Shown here in pieces: positions 27,226 to 35,289 of a stretch of DNA of 64,000 nt (position 1 is the first letter of the stretch; each line of letters starts with the position of its first letter). The notes under the pieces were generated by a model. That model was not told the DNA's origin and did not search any database. It saw only the letters and a list, made by a program, of their open reading frames with translations. Both the position numbers and the translations under genes were made by a program. The DNA lies in the NCBI GenBank assembly GCA_947453335.1, contig CANGFP010000002.1:124001-188000 (forward strand), written 5' to 3'. This stretch comes from Opitutia bacterium (GTDB lineage: Bacteria > Verrucomicrobiota > Verrucomicrobiia > Opitutales > UBA953).

Positions 27226-27721
27226 AAGTGCGGGCGGTCACGAGGCGGCGCAGCGCCTCCATGGCATAGCGCCACCGGGAGGCGGCGGTGTTCGGGGAAA
27301 TGGCGAGCTGTTCGCCGATCTGCTCGAAGGTGAGGTCGCCCCAGACCTTGAGCACGACGACTTCGCGCTGTTCGGCCGGCAGCGACGGCAACGAGCGGGC
27401 GAGCGCCTGCAGGCGGGGGTCGGCTTCCGGTTCGAAAGCGGCGAAGACCTCGGCGTCGGCCGCGACGGACTGCTCGCGCAAGGCCCGGCGGTCGCTGCGG
27501 CGGTGCAGGTCGAGCGCCGCCCGGCGGATGGAGGTCACCACGAGGGCGTTCGGGTCGCCCGGAAGGTGGCGTTGATGCTTCCAGAAGCGCACGAACGCCT
27601 CCTGCAGGACATCGTCGGCATCGGCGTCCGAACGGGTCCATTGGCGCGCGATCAACCGGAGCCTGGCGCCGTGTTCGGCGAACCAGGCCCGCCAGTCCTG
27701 CTCGGCGTGGGCATCGGTCAT
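27218..27721 (-). CDS. ECF-type RNA polymerase sigma factor
   Basis: A 167-aa sigma-70 family protein with sigma region 2 (DADADDVLQEAFVRFWKH) and sigma region 4 (LTFEQIGEQLAISPNTAASRWRYAMEAL), no region 1 or 3. It is the first gene of an operon with an anti-sigma candidate and a PDZ protein. The divergent neighbour at 27846 begins the lipid-modification island. In Rhodobacter sphaeroides the RpoE/ChrR system controls a similar FAD oxidoreductase-DUF1365-CFA gene set, making this sigma a candidate regulator of that island. Confidence 0.88.
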   Translation of the reverse strand: MTDAHAEQDWRAWFAEHGARLRLIARQWTRSDADADDVLQEAFVRFWKHQRHLPGDPNALVVTSIRRAALDLHRRSDRRALREQSVAADAEVFAAFEPEADPRLQALARSLPSLPAEQREVVVLKVWGDLTFEQIGEQLAISPNTAASRWRYAMEALRRLVTARTYE

Positions 27722-27775
27722 GAGGCTTCGTAAGGGAGCGGCGGTACGGGGCTGATTTGTCTAACCGCGGAACGA

Positions 27776-27804
27776 TAAGCTAACCCCTCCCTTAAAATGG
27801 TCAA
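27776..27804 (-). promoter_or_regulatory. Candidate promoter for the ECF sigma operon
   Basis: On the minus strand TTGACC (27799-27804) is followed after 17 nt by AGCTTA. The -35 match is good, the -10 match weak. On the plus strand, GGAAC at 27769-27773 resembles an ECF -35 but has no good GTC-type -10 at 16-17 nt. Neither is verified. Confidence 0.25.
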
Positions 27805-27845
27805 AGCAGTTGCGAACGCCCCCGAGCCCCGCTAACTCGCCCTAG

Positions 27846-28823
27846 ATGTCCAACCCGCCCTCTTCCCCGACCGACAGCGGCCTGTTCCGCTCGTTGGTCC
27901 GTTGGTTTGACGCGGACCACATCCCGGAAGGCGTCGAGACGCTGCAGAACACCCCGAAGAAGGTCGATTGGGTGCGCTCCATCCCCTTCATCATCCTCCA
28001 CCTGGCCTGCCTCGGCGTCTTCTGGGTCGGCGCCAGCCCCATCGCGGTCTGGACCGCGGTCGGCCTCTATTTCTTCCGCATGTTCGCCGTCACGGGCTTC
28101 CTGCACCGCTACTTCTCGCACAAGACCTATGCGACCTCGCGGGCCTTCCAGTTCGTGATGGCCGTCTGGTCGGCCTTGGCCGTGCAGCGCGGCGCCCTCT
28201 GGTGGGCTTGCACGCACCGCCACCACCACAAGCACTCCGACGAGGAAGAGGACAAGCATTCGCCCGTGGTCGACGGGTTCTGGTGGGCCCACATCGGCTG
28301 GATCACGTCGAAGAAGAACTTCCCCACCGACTACGCCAAGATCCCCGACCTCGCGAAATACCCTGAGCTGGTCTTCCTGAACCGCTTCGACGTCTTCATC
28401 CCTCTGCTTGCCGCCGGCGCCACCTATGGCGCGGGCGCTTGGCTCGGAGCCCACGGCTACGACACCAATGGACCGCAACTCCTCGTCTGGGGCGTCCTTT
28501 CGACCGTCGTGCTGTTCCACGGCACCGCGTGCATTAATTCGCTGGCCCACGTCTGGGGCGTCCAGCGCTTCCGCACCACGGGAGACCAGTCGCGGAACTC
28601 GTTCCTGCTCACCCTCATCACGCTCGGAGAGGGCTGGCACAACAACCACCACCGCTACCAGGCGACGACGAAGCAGGGCTTCTACTGGTGGGAGTTCGAC
28701 CCGACCTACTACGGGCTCAAGGTCCTCTCCTGGACGGGCCTGATCTGGGGCCTCAAAGGCGTGCCCGACTCCATCTACGCGGAAGCGGAACAAGAGCGAC
28801 GGGAAGGACCTCCGCGTGCGTGA
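27846..28823 (+). CDS. Fatty acid/acyl-CoA desaturase
   Basis: A 325-aa membrane di-iron desaturase of the delta-9 type. The three histidine boxes are present: HRYFSH (87-92), HRHHH (124-128) and HNNHH (265-269), with paired hydrophobic segments between them. It would introduce a cis double bond into saturated acyl chains. As first gene of the lipid island it would supply the unsaturated substrate for the downstream CFA-type methyltransferases. It overlaps the following FAD oxidoreductase by 8 nt. A second desaturase lies at 38079. Confidence 0.92.
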   Translation: MSNPPSSPTDSGLFRSLVRWFDADHIPEGVETLQNTPKKVDWVRSIPFIILHLACLGVFWVGASPIAVWTAVGLYFFRMFAVTGFLHRYFSHKTYATSRAFQFVMAVWSALAVQRGALWWACTHRHHHKHSDEEEDKHSPVVDGFWWAHIGWITSKKNFPTDYAKIPDLAKYPELVFLNRFDVFIPLLAAGATYGAGAWLGAHGYDTNGPQLLVWGVLSTVVLFHGTACINSLAHVWGVQRFRTTGDQSRNSFLLTLITLGEGWHNNHHRYQATTKQGFYWWEFDPTYYGLKVLSWTGLIWGLKGVPDSIYAEAEQERREGPPRA

Positions 28824-30093
28824 ACGGATCGCCATCGTCGGCTCCGGCATCGGCGGCCTCGGCTGCCTGCGGTTCCTGTCCGCCCATCATGACGTGACGG
28901 TCTTCGACCGCGACACCCGCCCCGGCGGCCATGCGCACACGATCGACGTGCCGCGCGGCGCCACCGGCGAGACGCAACCGATGGACACCGGGTTCATGGT
29001 GTTCAACGAGGTGACCTACCCCCACCTTTGCCGCCTGTTCAAGGAACTCGGCGTCGCCTGGAAGAAGGCCCCGATGTCCTTCTCGGTCCGCCACGACCCG
29101 ACGGGCATCGAGTGGTGCGGATCGTCCGTGCGCCATCTTTTCGCGCAGAAGCGCAACCTGTTCAGCCCGCGCTTCTGGCGGCTGCTCCTGCAGGTCAACC
29201 GCTTCAACCGGCTCGCCCGCGACGGCTGGCGCTCGCCCGCCGCGGAGACGACGTCGCTGCGCGACTGGTGCGCCGGCCACGGACTGGGGGCGGACTTCCT
29301 CGAGCTCTACCTCATCCCGATGAGCTCGGCGGTGTGGTCGACGCCGCCCGAGAAGATGCTGGGGTTCCCCGCGGCGGCGCTGCTGCGCTTCTTCCATAAC
29401 CACGGCTTCCTCGGGCTCGACACGCAGCACCAATGGCTGACGCCGGTCGACGGGTCGCGCACGTACGTGCGGCAGCTGCTCGCGCGCCATCCCGCCACGC
29501 TCCGCCTCGGCCACGCCGTGCGCGGCGTGCGCCGCGACGGCGACCGCGTCCTCGTCGCCACGGACGGCGGCGAAGAGGCCTTCGACCGCGTGATCCTGGC
29601 CAGCCACGCCGACCAGTCGCTGGCGCTGCTCGCGGACGCGGATGCGGCCGAACGCGGAATCCTCGGGGCCTTCGCCTACAACGCCAACGTCGCGACGGTG
29701 CACTCCGACCCTGGCCCGATGCCTCGCGCGCGCCTCGCGTGGTCGGCCTGGAACTACCAGACGTGGCGCGCCGCGGAGGGCGAACGGACGTCGACGCACT
29801 ACTGGATGAACGCGCTCCAAGGGCTCGCCCCGGACCGCCCGTACTTCGTGACGATCAACCATCCGGAGAGGATCGCGCCGGAGCGGACGCTGCTTCGGAT
29901 GCCGGTCGAACATCCGCTGTTCTCGCTCGAGGCCCTCGCCGCCCAGGGCAAGGTGCAGGCGCTCAACGAACGCCCCGGGGCGCGCGTGCATTTCGCCGGG
30001 GCCTGGCAACGCTACGGTTTCCACGAGGACGGCCTCTGGTCCGCCCACCGGCTCTGCAGCGCCCTGCTGGGCCGCGACGCCTGGACCGCCTAG
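28816..30093 (+). CDS. FAD-dependent oxidoreductase (flavin amine oxidase fold)
   Basis: A 425-aa protein with a Rossmann FAD motif at the N-terminus (IAIVGSGIGGLGCLRFL) and RPGGHAHTIDV, the GG doublet of the family; the C-terminus has HFAGAWQRYGFHEDG. It starts at GTG 28816, with GAAGGA about 8 nt upstream inside the desaturase gene, and is translationally coupled to it. The same class of gene is linked to DUF1365 and CFA synthase in many proteobacteria, where it is thought to modify membrane lipids. Its exact reaction is unknown. Its TAG stop shares CTAG (30090-30093) with the convergent gene. Confidence 0.88.
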   Translation: MRERIAIVGSGIGGLGCLRFLSAHHDVTVFDRDTRPGGHAHTIDVPRGATGETQPMDTGFMVFNEVTYPHLCRLFKELGVAWKKAPMSFSVRHDPTGIEWCGSSVRHLFAQKRNLFSPRFWRLLLQVNRFNRLARDGWRSPAAETTSLRDWCAGHGLGADFLELYLIPMSSAVWSTPPEKMLGFPAAALLRFFHNHGFLGLDTQHQWLTPVDGSRTYVRQLLARHPATLRLGHAVRGVRRDGDRVLVATDGGEEAFDRVILASHADQSLALLADADAAERGILGAFAYNANVATVHSDPGPMPRARLAWSAWNYQTWRAAEGERTSTHYWMNALQGLAPDRPYFVTINHPERIAPERTLLRMPVEHPLFSLEALAAQGKVQALNERPGARVHFAGAWQRYGFHEDGLWSAHRLCSALLGRDAWTA

Positions 30094-31382
30094 CGCGGGA
30101 ACGCGACGTCCACCGGACCGCGTTCGAAGCCGGCGGCCACGAACAAGTCCGCGGGCCGCATGGACGCGAGACGGGCCACGTAGGCGTCCGGGATCCGCTC
30201 GAGGCGCGTGTTGTAGAAGGTCGTGATGTCGTTGGCGTAGGCGCGCGCCAAGGCGATGCGGTCCTCCGTCTCGGCAAGCTGCTTGCTCAGCGCGCGGAAG
30301 CTCTCGTCGGCCTTCAGCTCGGGGTAGCGCTCGGCCACGGCCACCAGCGTCGGCGCGACCGCCGCCACGGACGCGGCCGCTCCCATCTGGGCGCGCAGGG
30401 ACGCCACGCCCGCCTGCAGGTCGGCCTCGTGCCGACGGAAACCCTGGAGGCAGGCCACCAGCGGCGGGATGAGGTCGGCGCGGCGCTTCAGCTGCACGTC
30501 GATGAGCGAATGCGCCTGGCGGACGCGGTTGCGCAAGCCGATGAGGCTGTTGAAGACCATCCACACCCACCCGGCGGCCCAGGCGAGGAAATAGCCGAGC
30601 AGGAGGAGGTAGGCCCAGGGGTTGCCCGGTCCGCCGAAGAGGCTGCAGGCCGCCGCCACCGCCAAGGCGCCGAGGATGTTGCAGAGCCAATACGTGGTGT
30701 CCTTGCCGGCGCTGACCTCGCTCTCCTTGCGCGGCGTGATGATGAACATGTCCGCCTTGGGGTCCTGCACGATCTGCGGCGCGACGATGTCCGGGCGCTC
30801 GGACGCGCGCCCACGCACGAAGAGCTGCGTGCCGACCGGCAAGCCGGACTCCCGGAAGCGCCGGCGTCCGGTCGAATCGGCGATCTCATCGTCGGGGCCC
30901 TTGGCGAAGTAGAGCTGCTCGCGGCGCGACACCGTCTCGTAGAACAGGCTCAGGGTCTCGAGGTCCGCGCCGCGGGGGTGGACCCAGAGGAAACCGAACT
31001 CATCCTTCAGGTAGAAACCCTGCGTGTGGTCGTTGCCCGCGACGGTCGTCCACCCGCTGCGGAGGACCTGCCGCGTCCGGGTGTTCCCGTCCTTGTCCGT
31101 ATAGGTCTCGGTCTCCCAGCGCTGCCATTCCTCGTCGACGCTCCAGTCGTAGAGGACGCACATCCGCTCCGAAAGGTGGGCCCGGAAGGGCGTGCTGGTC
31201 ACGCAGACGCCCGTGACCTCGACCTCGCCGATGAAGACGCCAAGGGTCTTGCTCAAGGGCGTGTCGTCGAGCAGCCGCCGCTTGCGGCCGGCGTTCAACC
31301 CGCACAGCAGCAGCACGAAACCCACGGCCAAGGGCAGGATCCCGGAGGGGTTGAGGGCGGCGGCGGACACGCGGGCCAGCAT
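30090..31382 (-). CDS. GIDE-domain/LemA fusion membrane protein
   Basis: A 430-aa protein: N-terminal membrane segment (about 11-27); a GIDE domain (about 35-225) related to the non-RING half of the mitochondrial E3 ligase MUL1; two membrane segments (about 232-280); then a LemA domain (about 283-430; GLRNRVRQAHSLIDVQLKRRADLIPPLV and ITTFYNTRLERIPDAYVA). No RING domain is present, so ubiquitin-ligase activity is not expected. LemA is a helical, membrane-associated domain of unknown function. It is encoded opposite the lipid island, between its two halves, and its start is 71 bp from the divergent DUF1365 gene. Confidence 0.78.
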   Translation of the reverse strand: MLARVSAAALNPSGILPLAVGFVLLLCGLNAGRKRRLLDDTPLSKTLGVFIGEVEVTGVCVTSTPFRAHLSERMCVLYDWSVDEEWQRWETETYTDKDGNTRTRQVLRSGWTTVAGNDHTQGFYLKDEFGFLWVHPRGADLETLSLFYETVSRREQLYFAKGPDDEIADSTGRRRFRESGLPVGTQLFVRGRASERPDIVAPQIVQDPKADMFIITPRKESEVSAGKDTTYWLCNILGALAVAAACSLFGGPGNPWAYLLLLGYFLAWAAGWVWMVFNSLIGLRNRVRQAHSLIDVQLKRRADLIPPLVACLQGFRRHEADLQAGVASLRAQMGAAASVAAVAPTLVAVAERYPELKADESFRALSKQLAETEDRIALARAYANDITTFYNTRLERIPDAYVARLASMRPADLFVAAGFERGPVDVAFPR

Positions 31383-31453
31383 GCGCCGCCGGCCGCCCTT
31401 GGCAAGCGCTGGCGGCGCTTGCGCCGGCGGGCTTTCCTCCCAACCTGCGGGAG

Positions 31454-32305
31454 GTGGTCCGTCTCTACGATGCGCAGGTCATGCACGCGCGGCTTTGGCC
31501 GAAGCGGCACGGCTTCACGCACGCCGTCTTCTGCTTCGCAGTAGAGACCACGGACTTCGGGGCGATCAGCCAAGGGCTGGCCCTGCTCGGGGAAAGGGGC
31601 TGGGCTCCCTACCAGCTCCGTCAAGCGGACTTCCTCCCAGCCGCGGACGTCCACGCGCCCGAAGGGACGCCGCAGGCCTTCGGGGCGCCGGGCGCCGGCC
31701 TCGACGCCCGCGTGCGCTCGTTCTGCGCGGCCCATGGCGAGACCTTGGCGCACGACGCGCGGATCACGCTGGTCGCCATGCCCCGCGCGTTCGGCCACGG
31801 CTACAACCCGGCCGTCTTCCTCCTGGTACACCAAGGGGGGCGTCTGCACTGCGGCATCGCCGAGGTCCACAACACCTTCGGGGAGCGCAAGGCCTGGTTC
31901 CTCGGGCCGGCCTGCCGCCGGACCGGCGACGATGGCGCGGACGCGCTCGTGCTCCGCACCCCGAAGCGGTTCTATGTCTCGCCGTTCTCGGGCCTCGACA
32001 CGGAGTTCGAGTTCACGCTCCGCGCCCCCGGCGACCGGCTCGCGCTCGCGGTCGACCACTACGAAGGCGGAAGGAAGACGCTCGTGAGCGCCTGGACCGG
32101 ACGGGCGGTGCCGCTCAGCGACGCGCGGTTGCTCTGGCTCACCTGCAAGGTCCCGCTGCTCATCCTCAAGGTCGTCGCGCTCATCCATGCGCACGCCGCC
32201 TGGCTCTGGCTGGCGAAAAGGCTTCCGTTCCGCCGCAAGGGGGATGACATCGCCCTGCAGCGTTCCCTGCGCCACCCCACCGCCGAGCTCCTCCGCAAAG
32301 AATGA
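31454..32305 (+). CDS. DUF1365 family protein
   Basis: A 283-aa protein with the family start (MVRLYDAQVMHARLWPKRHGFTH), the centre GHGYNPAVFLLVH and the motif AEVHNTFGERKAWF, followed by KRFYVSPFSGLD. DUF1365 proteins occur next to CFA synthase and FAD oxidoreductase genes and are probably part of a fatty-acid modification pathway. The start is assigned to GTG 31454, but the only good purine tract (GGGAGG, 31449-31454) overlaps it and lies in a hairpin with CCTCCC (31436-31441), so the start is uncertain. It overlaps the CFA synthase gene as ATGA. Confidence 0.85.
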   Translation: MVRLYDAQVMHARLWPKRHGFTHAVFCFAVETTDFGAISQGLALLGERGWAPYQLRQADFLPAADVHAPEGTPQAFGAPGAGLDARVRSFCAAHGETLAHDARITLVAMPRAFGHGYNPAVFLLVHQGGRLHCGIAEVHNTFGERKAWFLGPACRRTGDDGADALVLRTPKRFYVSPFSGLDTEFEFTLRAPGDRLALAVDHYEGGRKTLVSAWTGRAVPLSDARLLWLTCKVPLLILKVVALIHAHAAWLWLAKRLPFRRKGDDIALQRSLRHPTAELLRKE

Positions 32306-33555
32306 CCCACCCCACCACCCTCAGCCTCGACGAAGCCGGCGCCCGCGGCGGCCTCGCGCGACGGCTCGTCCTGCGCGAACTCCGCGGGATGCGCCGCTCG
32401 CAGCTCCGGCTGACGCTGCCGACCGGCGAGACCGTCGTCCTCGGCGACCCGGCCTTCGCCGGCGTCCCGGCCGAGATCCGCGTGTCCGACGAGGACTTCT
32501 TCCGGCGCATCGTGCTCGCGGCGGACATCGGGCTGACGGAATCCTACATGGATGGGGAGTGGGATTCGCCCGACCTCCGCGCGGTCATCGGCTTCTTCAT
32601 CGAGAACGTGGACCACACTCCCGGCATGTCTGGCTCCGCCGTCCGCGGCGCCGCGCTCGGCGTGCTCCGGATCGCCGACCGCGTCGGCCACCTGCTCCGT
32701 CCGAATTCCCGGAAGGTCGTCCGCCGCAACATCGCCGAGCACTACGACGTCTCCAACGACTTCTTCCGCCTCTTCCTCGACCCGTCGATGATGTACTCGT
32801 CGGCCCGCTGGGAAGGCGCGACCACGCTCGAGGCCGCGCAGGCGAACAAGAACGACGCGCTCTGCCGGTTCCTGCAGCTCAAGCCGACGGACCATGTCAT
32901 CGAGATCGGGACCGGCTGGGGCGGCTGGGCCCTGCATGCCGCGCGCAAATATGGCTGCCGGATCACGTCGCTCACGATCTCCCGGGCGCAGCATGACCTC
33001 GCCGTGGAACGCATCCAGGCCGCGGGGCTCGCCGACCGCGTCAGCGTGCGGCTGGAGGACTTCCGGGACCATCGAGGCCGCTACGACAAGTGCGTCTCGA
33101 TCGAGATGATGGAGGCGCTCGGACACCGGTACCTCCCGGCTTTCTGCGCGTCCATCGGACGGCTCCTGAAGCCGGAAGGCATCGCGGCCTTCCAGTACAT
33201 CACCTGCCCGGACAGCCGCTACGAGGAGTTCCGACGCGGCGTCGATTTCATCCAGAAGCACATCTTCCCGGGTTCGCTGCTGCTCTCCATCAACCGCGTC
33301 AACCAGCTCATGACCGCCGAGAGCGGCTTCCAGCTCCACCGCCTCGAGGAGTTCGGCCTGGACTACGCCCGCACGCTGGACGCCTGGTGCCGCGCCTTCG
33401 AGGCCCGCCTGGACGAGGTGCGCGCCATGGGCTTCGACGAACGCTTCATCCGCAAGTGGCGGCTGTACTTCCGCTACTGCGAGGCCGCCTTCGCGCACCG
33501 CAACATCGGCGTCGTGCAGGCCGTCTACGTCCGCCCCAACCATCCCGAGATCTGA
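32302..33555 (+). CDS. cfa: Cyclopropane-fatty-acyl-phospholipid synthase family methyltransferase
   Basis: A 417-aa SAM-dependent enzyme that adds a methylene bridge, or a methyl group, to the double bond of phospholipid acyl chains. Seen: N-terminal lipid-binding region (about 1-145), AEHYDVSNDFFRLFLDP (CFA signature), SAM-binding motif VIEIGTGWGGWALHAARKYG, TLTISRAQHDLA, and SIEMMEALGHRY. It is translationally coupled to DUF1365. The product (cyclopropane, methyl or furan precursor) cannot be told from sequence. Confidence 0.9.
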   Translation: MTHPTTLSLDEAGARGGLARRLVLRELRGMRRSQLRLTLPTGETVVLGDPAFAGVPAEIRVSDEDFFRRIVLAADIGLTESYMDGEWDSPDLRAVIGFFIENVDHTPGMSGSAVRGAALGVLRIADRVGHLLRPNSRKVVRRNIAEHYDVSNDFFRLFLDPSMMYSSARWEGATTLEAAQANKNDALCRFLQLKPTDHVIEIGTGWGGWALHAARKYGCRITSLTISRAQHDLAVERIQAAGLADRVSVRLEDFRDHRGRYDKCVSIEMMEALGHRYLPAFCASIGRLLKPEGIAAFQYITCPDSRYEEFRRGVDFIQKHIFPGSLLLSINRVNQLMTAESGFQLHRLEEFGLDYARTLDAWCRAFEARLDEVRAMGFDERFIRKWRLYFRYCEAAFAHRNIGVVQAVYVRPNHPEI

Positions 33556-33560
33556 CCGCC

Positions 33561-33944
33561 ATGAAAGCCCGCCCCATCCTCACCGCCTACTTCATCCTCG
33601 TGCTCGCGGCCATGACCTGGGTGTCGTGGTACGCCTGCACCGCGCCGTCCGTGAGCGGACTCGCCGCCTACGCCGGCAAGCCACAGAACGTGCTCGGCGG
33701 CTACGTCACGGTCTGCAGCGAACCCTGGGGCCTGGCCACGATGTTCGACGCCTACTTCGGCTTCCTGGCCTTCTGGCTCTATGTCGCCTGGCGCGAACGC
33801 TCCGCCTGGGCCCGCGCCGCGTGGTTCGTCGCGCTGATGCTCCTCGGCAACTTCGCCATCGCCGGCTACGCCCTCGCCTGCCTCTACGCGGCGCCGGCGG
33901 ACGCCGACCTCGGCCAGGTCTTCTTCACCCGCAAGCCGGCCTGA
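33561..33944 (+). CDS. Small membrane protein (DUF1475-like)
   Basis: A 127-aa protein with three membrane segments (ILTAYFILVLAAMTWVSWYA, AYFGFLAFWLYVAW, AWFVALMLLGNFAIAGYAL). The pattern EPWGLATMFDAYFGFL resembles DUF1475. It begins 5 nt after the CFA gene and overlaps the next start by one base (TGATG). The position inside the lipid island suggests a membrane-lipid role, otherwise unknown. Confidence 0.65.
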   Translation: MKARPILTAYFILVLAAMTWVSWYACTAPSVSGLAAYAGKPQNVLGGYVTVCSEPWGLATMFDAYFGFLAFWLYVAWRERSAWARAAWFVALMLLGNFAIAGYALACLYAAPADADLGQVFFTRKPA

Positions 33945-34429
33945 TGGGACGCGTCGCAGACTGGCTGAAGCGCCGGGTCAAGGACCCGCTCCTCGCCGAG
34001 CTCAAGCAGGGGCTCTCGGCGGAGCAGCTCTCCGCGGCCGTGACCGTCAGCCTCGCGATCGCGATCAACCCCGTCATCGGGACGACGACCGTGCTCTGTC
34101 TGCTCGCCGGAAAGGTCTTCCGCCTGAACCACGTCGTGATGCAGACCGTCAACCACCTGACCTACCCGCTGCAGCTCGCGTTGCTCGTCCCGTTCGTCCG
34201 CCTGGGAGAGAAGGTCACCGGGGCCGAACCCCTTCCGCTCAGCCCCAGCCTGCTCATCGCGGAGTTCCAGAAGTCCTTCGGCGGCTTCGTCGCCAAGTTC
34301 GGGCTGGCCTACCTGCACGGCCTGCTGGGATGGGTGATCGTCGTCCCGCTCTCCGGAGTCGCGCTGCACCTGATCCTGACCCGCCTGTTCCGCCGCCTGC
34401 GCCCGACCCCCGCCCCCCAGACCCCATGA
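33944..34429 (+). CDS. DUF2062 membrane protein
   Basis: A 161-aa protein with two or three hydrophobic segments and the DUF2062 core (LAIAINPVIGTTTVLCLLAG, NHLTYPLQLALLVPFVRLGE). The family is found in lipid and polysaccharide contexts, function unknown. It overlaps both neighbours (TGATG before, ATGA after), so it belongs to the same operon as the CFA synthase and the DUF1295 gene. Confidence 0.75.
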   Translation: MGRVADWLKRRVKDPLLAELKQGLSAEQLSAAVTVSLAIAINPVIGTTTVLCLLAGKVFRLNHVVMQTVNHLTYPLQLALLVPFVRLGEKVTGAEPLPLSPSLLIAEFQKSFGGFVAKFGLAYLHGLLGWVIVVPLSGVALHLILTRLFRRLRPTPAPQTP

Positions 34430-35238
34430 ACCCGCTCGCGACCCTGCTCTTCGACTTCTGCTACGTACTTTTCTTGGCCGGGCTGTTCTTCAGCGCGACC
34501 TGGGTCGTGGCGCGCCTGCTCGACAACTGGTCGATCGTCGACGTCGCCTGGGCCTACGGCTTCGCGCTCGTCGGCCTCTGGATCCTCGCGACCTGCCCGT
34601 GGTCGGCCGCCGACCCCTTCCTCTGGCTCGCCGCCGCGACCACCCTGTGGAGCCTCCGGCTGGGGACGCACCTCGCCATCCGCGTGCTCGGCCACCTCGA
34701 CCGCGAAGACGGCCGCTACCAGAAGATGCGGGTCGAATGGGGGGCCGCGACGGCGTGGAAGATGTACCGCTTCTACCTTTACCAAGCCATCGCCTTGGCG
34801 CTGCTGCTGCTCCCCCTCATCTCCGCCGCCCACGCGCACCCGACCGAGGCCGGAAGGATGGCCCCTTGGCATTGGCTCGGCCTCGCCGTCTTCGCCGGCG
34901 CCATGATCGGCGAAGCCATCGCCGACGCCCAATTGGCGGCTTTCAAGCGCGACCCGGGCAACCGCGGCCAAGTCTGCGACCGCGGCCTGTGGGCATGGAC
35001 CCGGCACCCGAACTACTTCTGCGAATGGCTGATCTGGGTCGGGTTCGCGCTGCTGGCCTGCAACCAGACCTACTGGGGCATCCCTGGGTGGGCCTGCGCG
35101 GCCGTCATGTTCCATCTATTGACCAAGGTCACGGGCATCCCCCTCACCGAGGTCCAGCTCCTGGCCTCGAAGGGCGCGGCCTACGCGGAATACCAGCGGC
35201 GGGTGCCGGCTTTCTGGCCACGCCCGCCCCGCGGCTGA
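34426..35238 (+). CDS. DUF1295 (steroid 5-alpha-reductase-like) membrane protein
   Basis: A 270-aa polytopic protein with the family C-terminal motifs GLWAWTRHPNYFCEWLIWVGFAL and the end KGAAYAEYQRRVPAFWPRPP. DUF1295 shares its fold with steroid reductases and isoprenylcysteine methyltransferases. It often sits beside CFA synthase genes, so reduction or methylation of a lipid is plausible. The reaction is not established. Confidence 0.85.
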   Translation: MNPLATLLFDFCYVLFLAGLFFSATWVVARLLDNWSIVDVAWAYGFALVGLWILATCPWSAADPFLWLAAATTLWSLRLGTHLAIRVLGHLDREDGRYQKMRVEWGAATAWKMYRFYLYQAIALALLLLPLISAAHAHPTEAGRMAPWHWLGLAVFAGAMIGEAIADAQLAAFKRDPGNRGQVCDRGLWAWTRHPNYFCEWLIWVGFALLACNQTYWGIPGWACAAVMFHLLTKVTGIPLTEVQLLASKGAAYAEYQRRVPAFWPRPPRG

Positions 35239-35289
35239 TTTCCGAGGCCGTGGGTTGCCTCCGGCGGACGAATCGCCACGTTCGGGGAC

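Noticed and set aside
29433-31544. Long plus-strand frame crossing FAD oxidoreductase and GIDE-LemA genes
   Set aside because: It overlaps two confidently identified genes and encodes a low-complexity product with no conserved motif.
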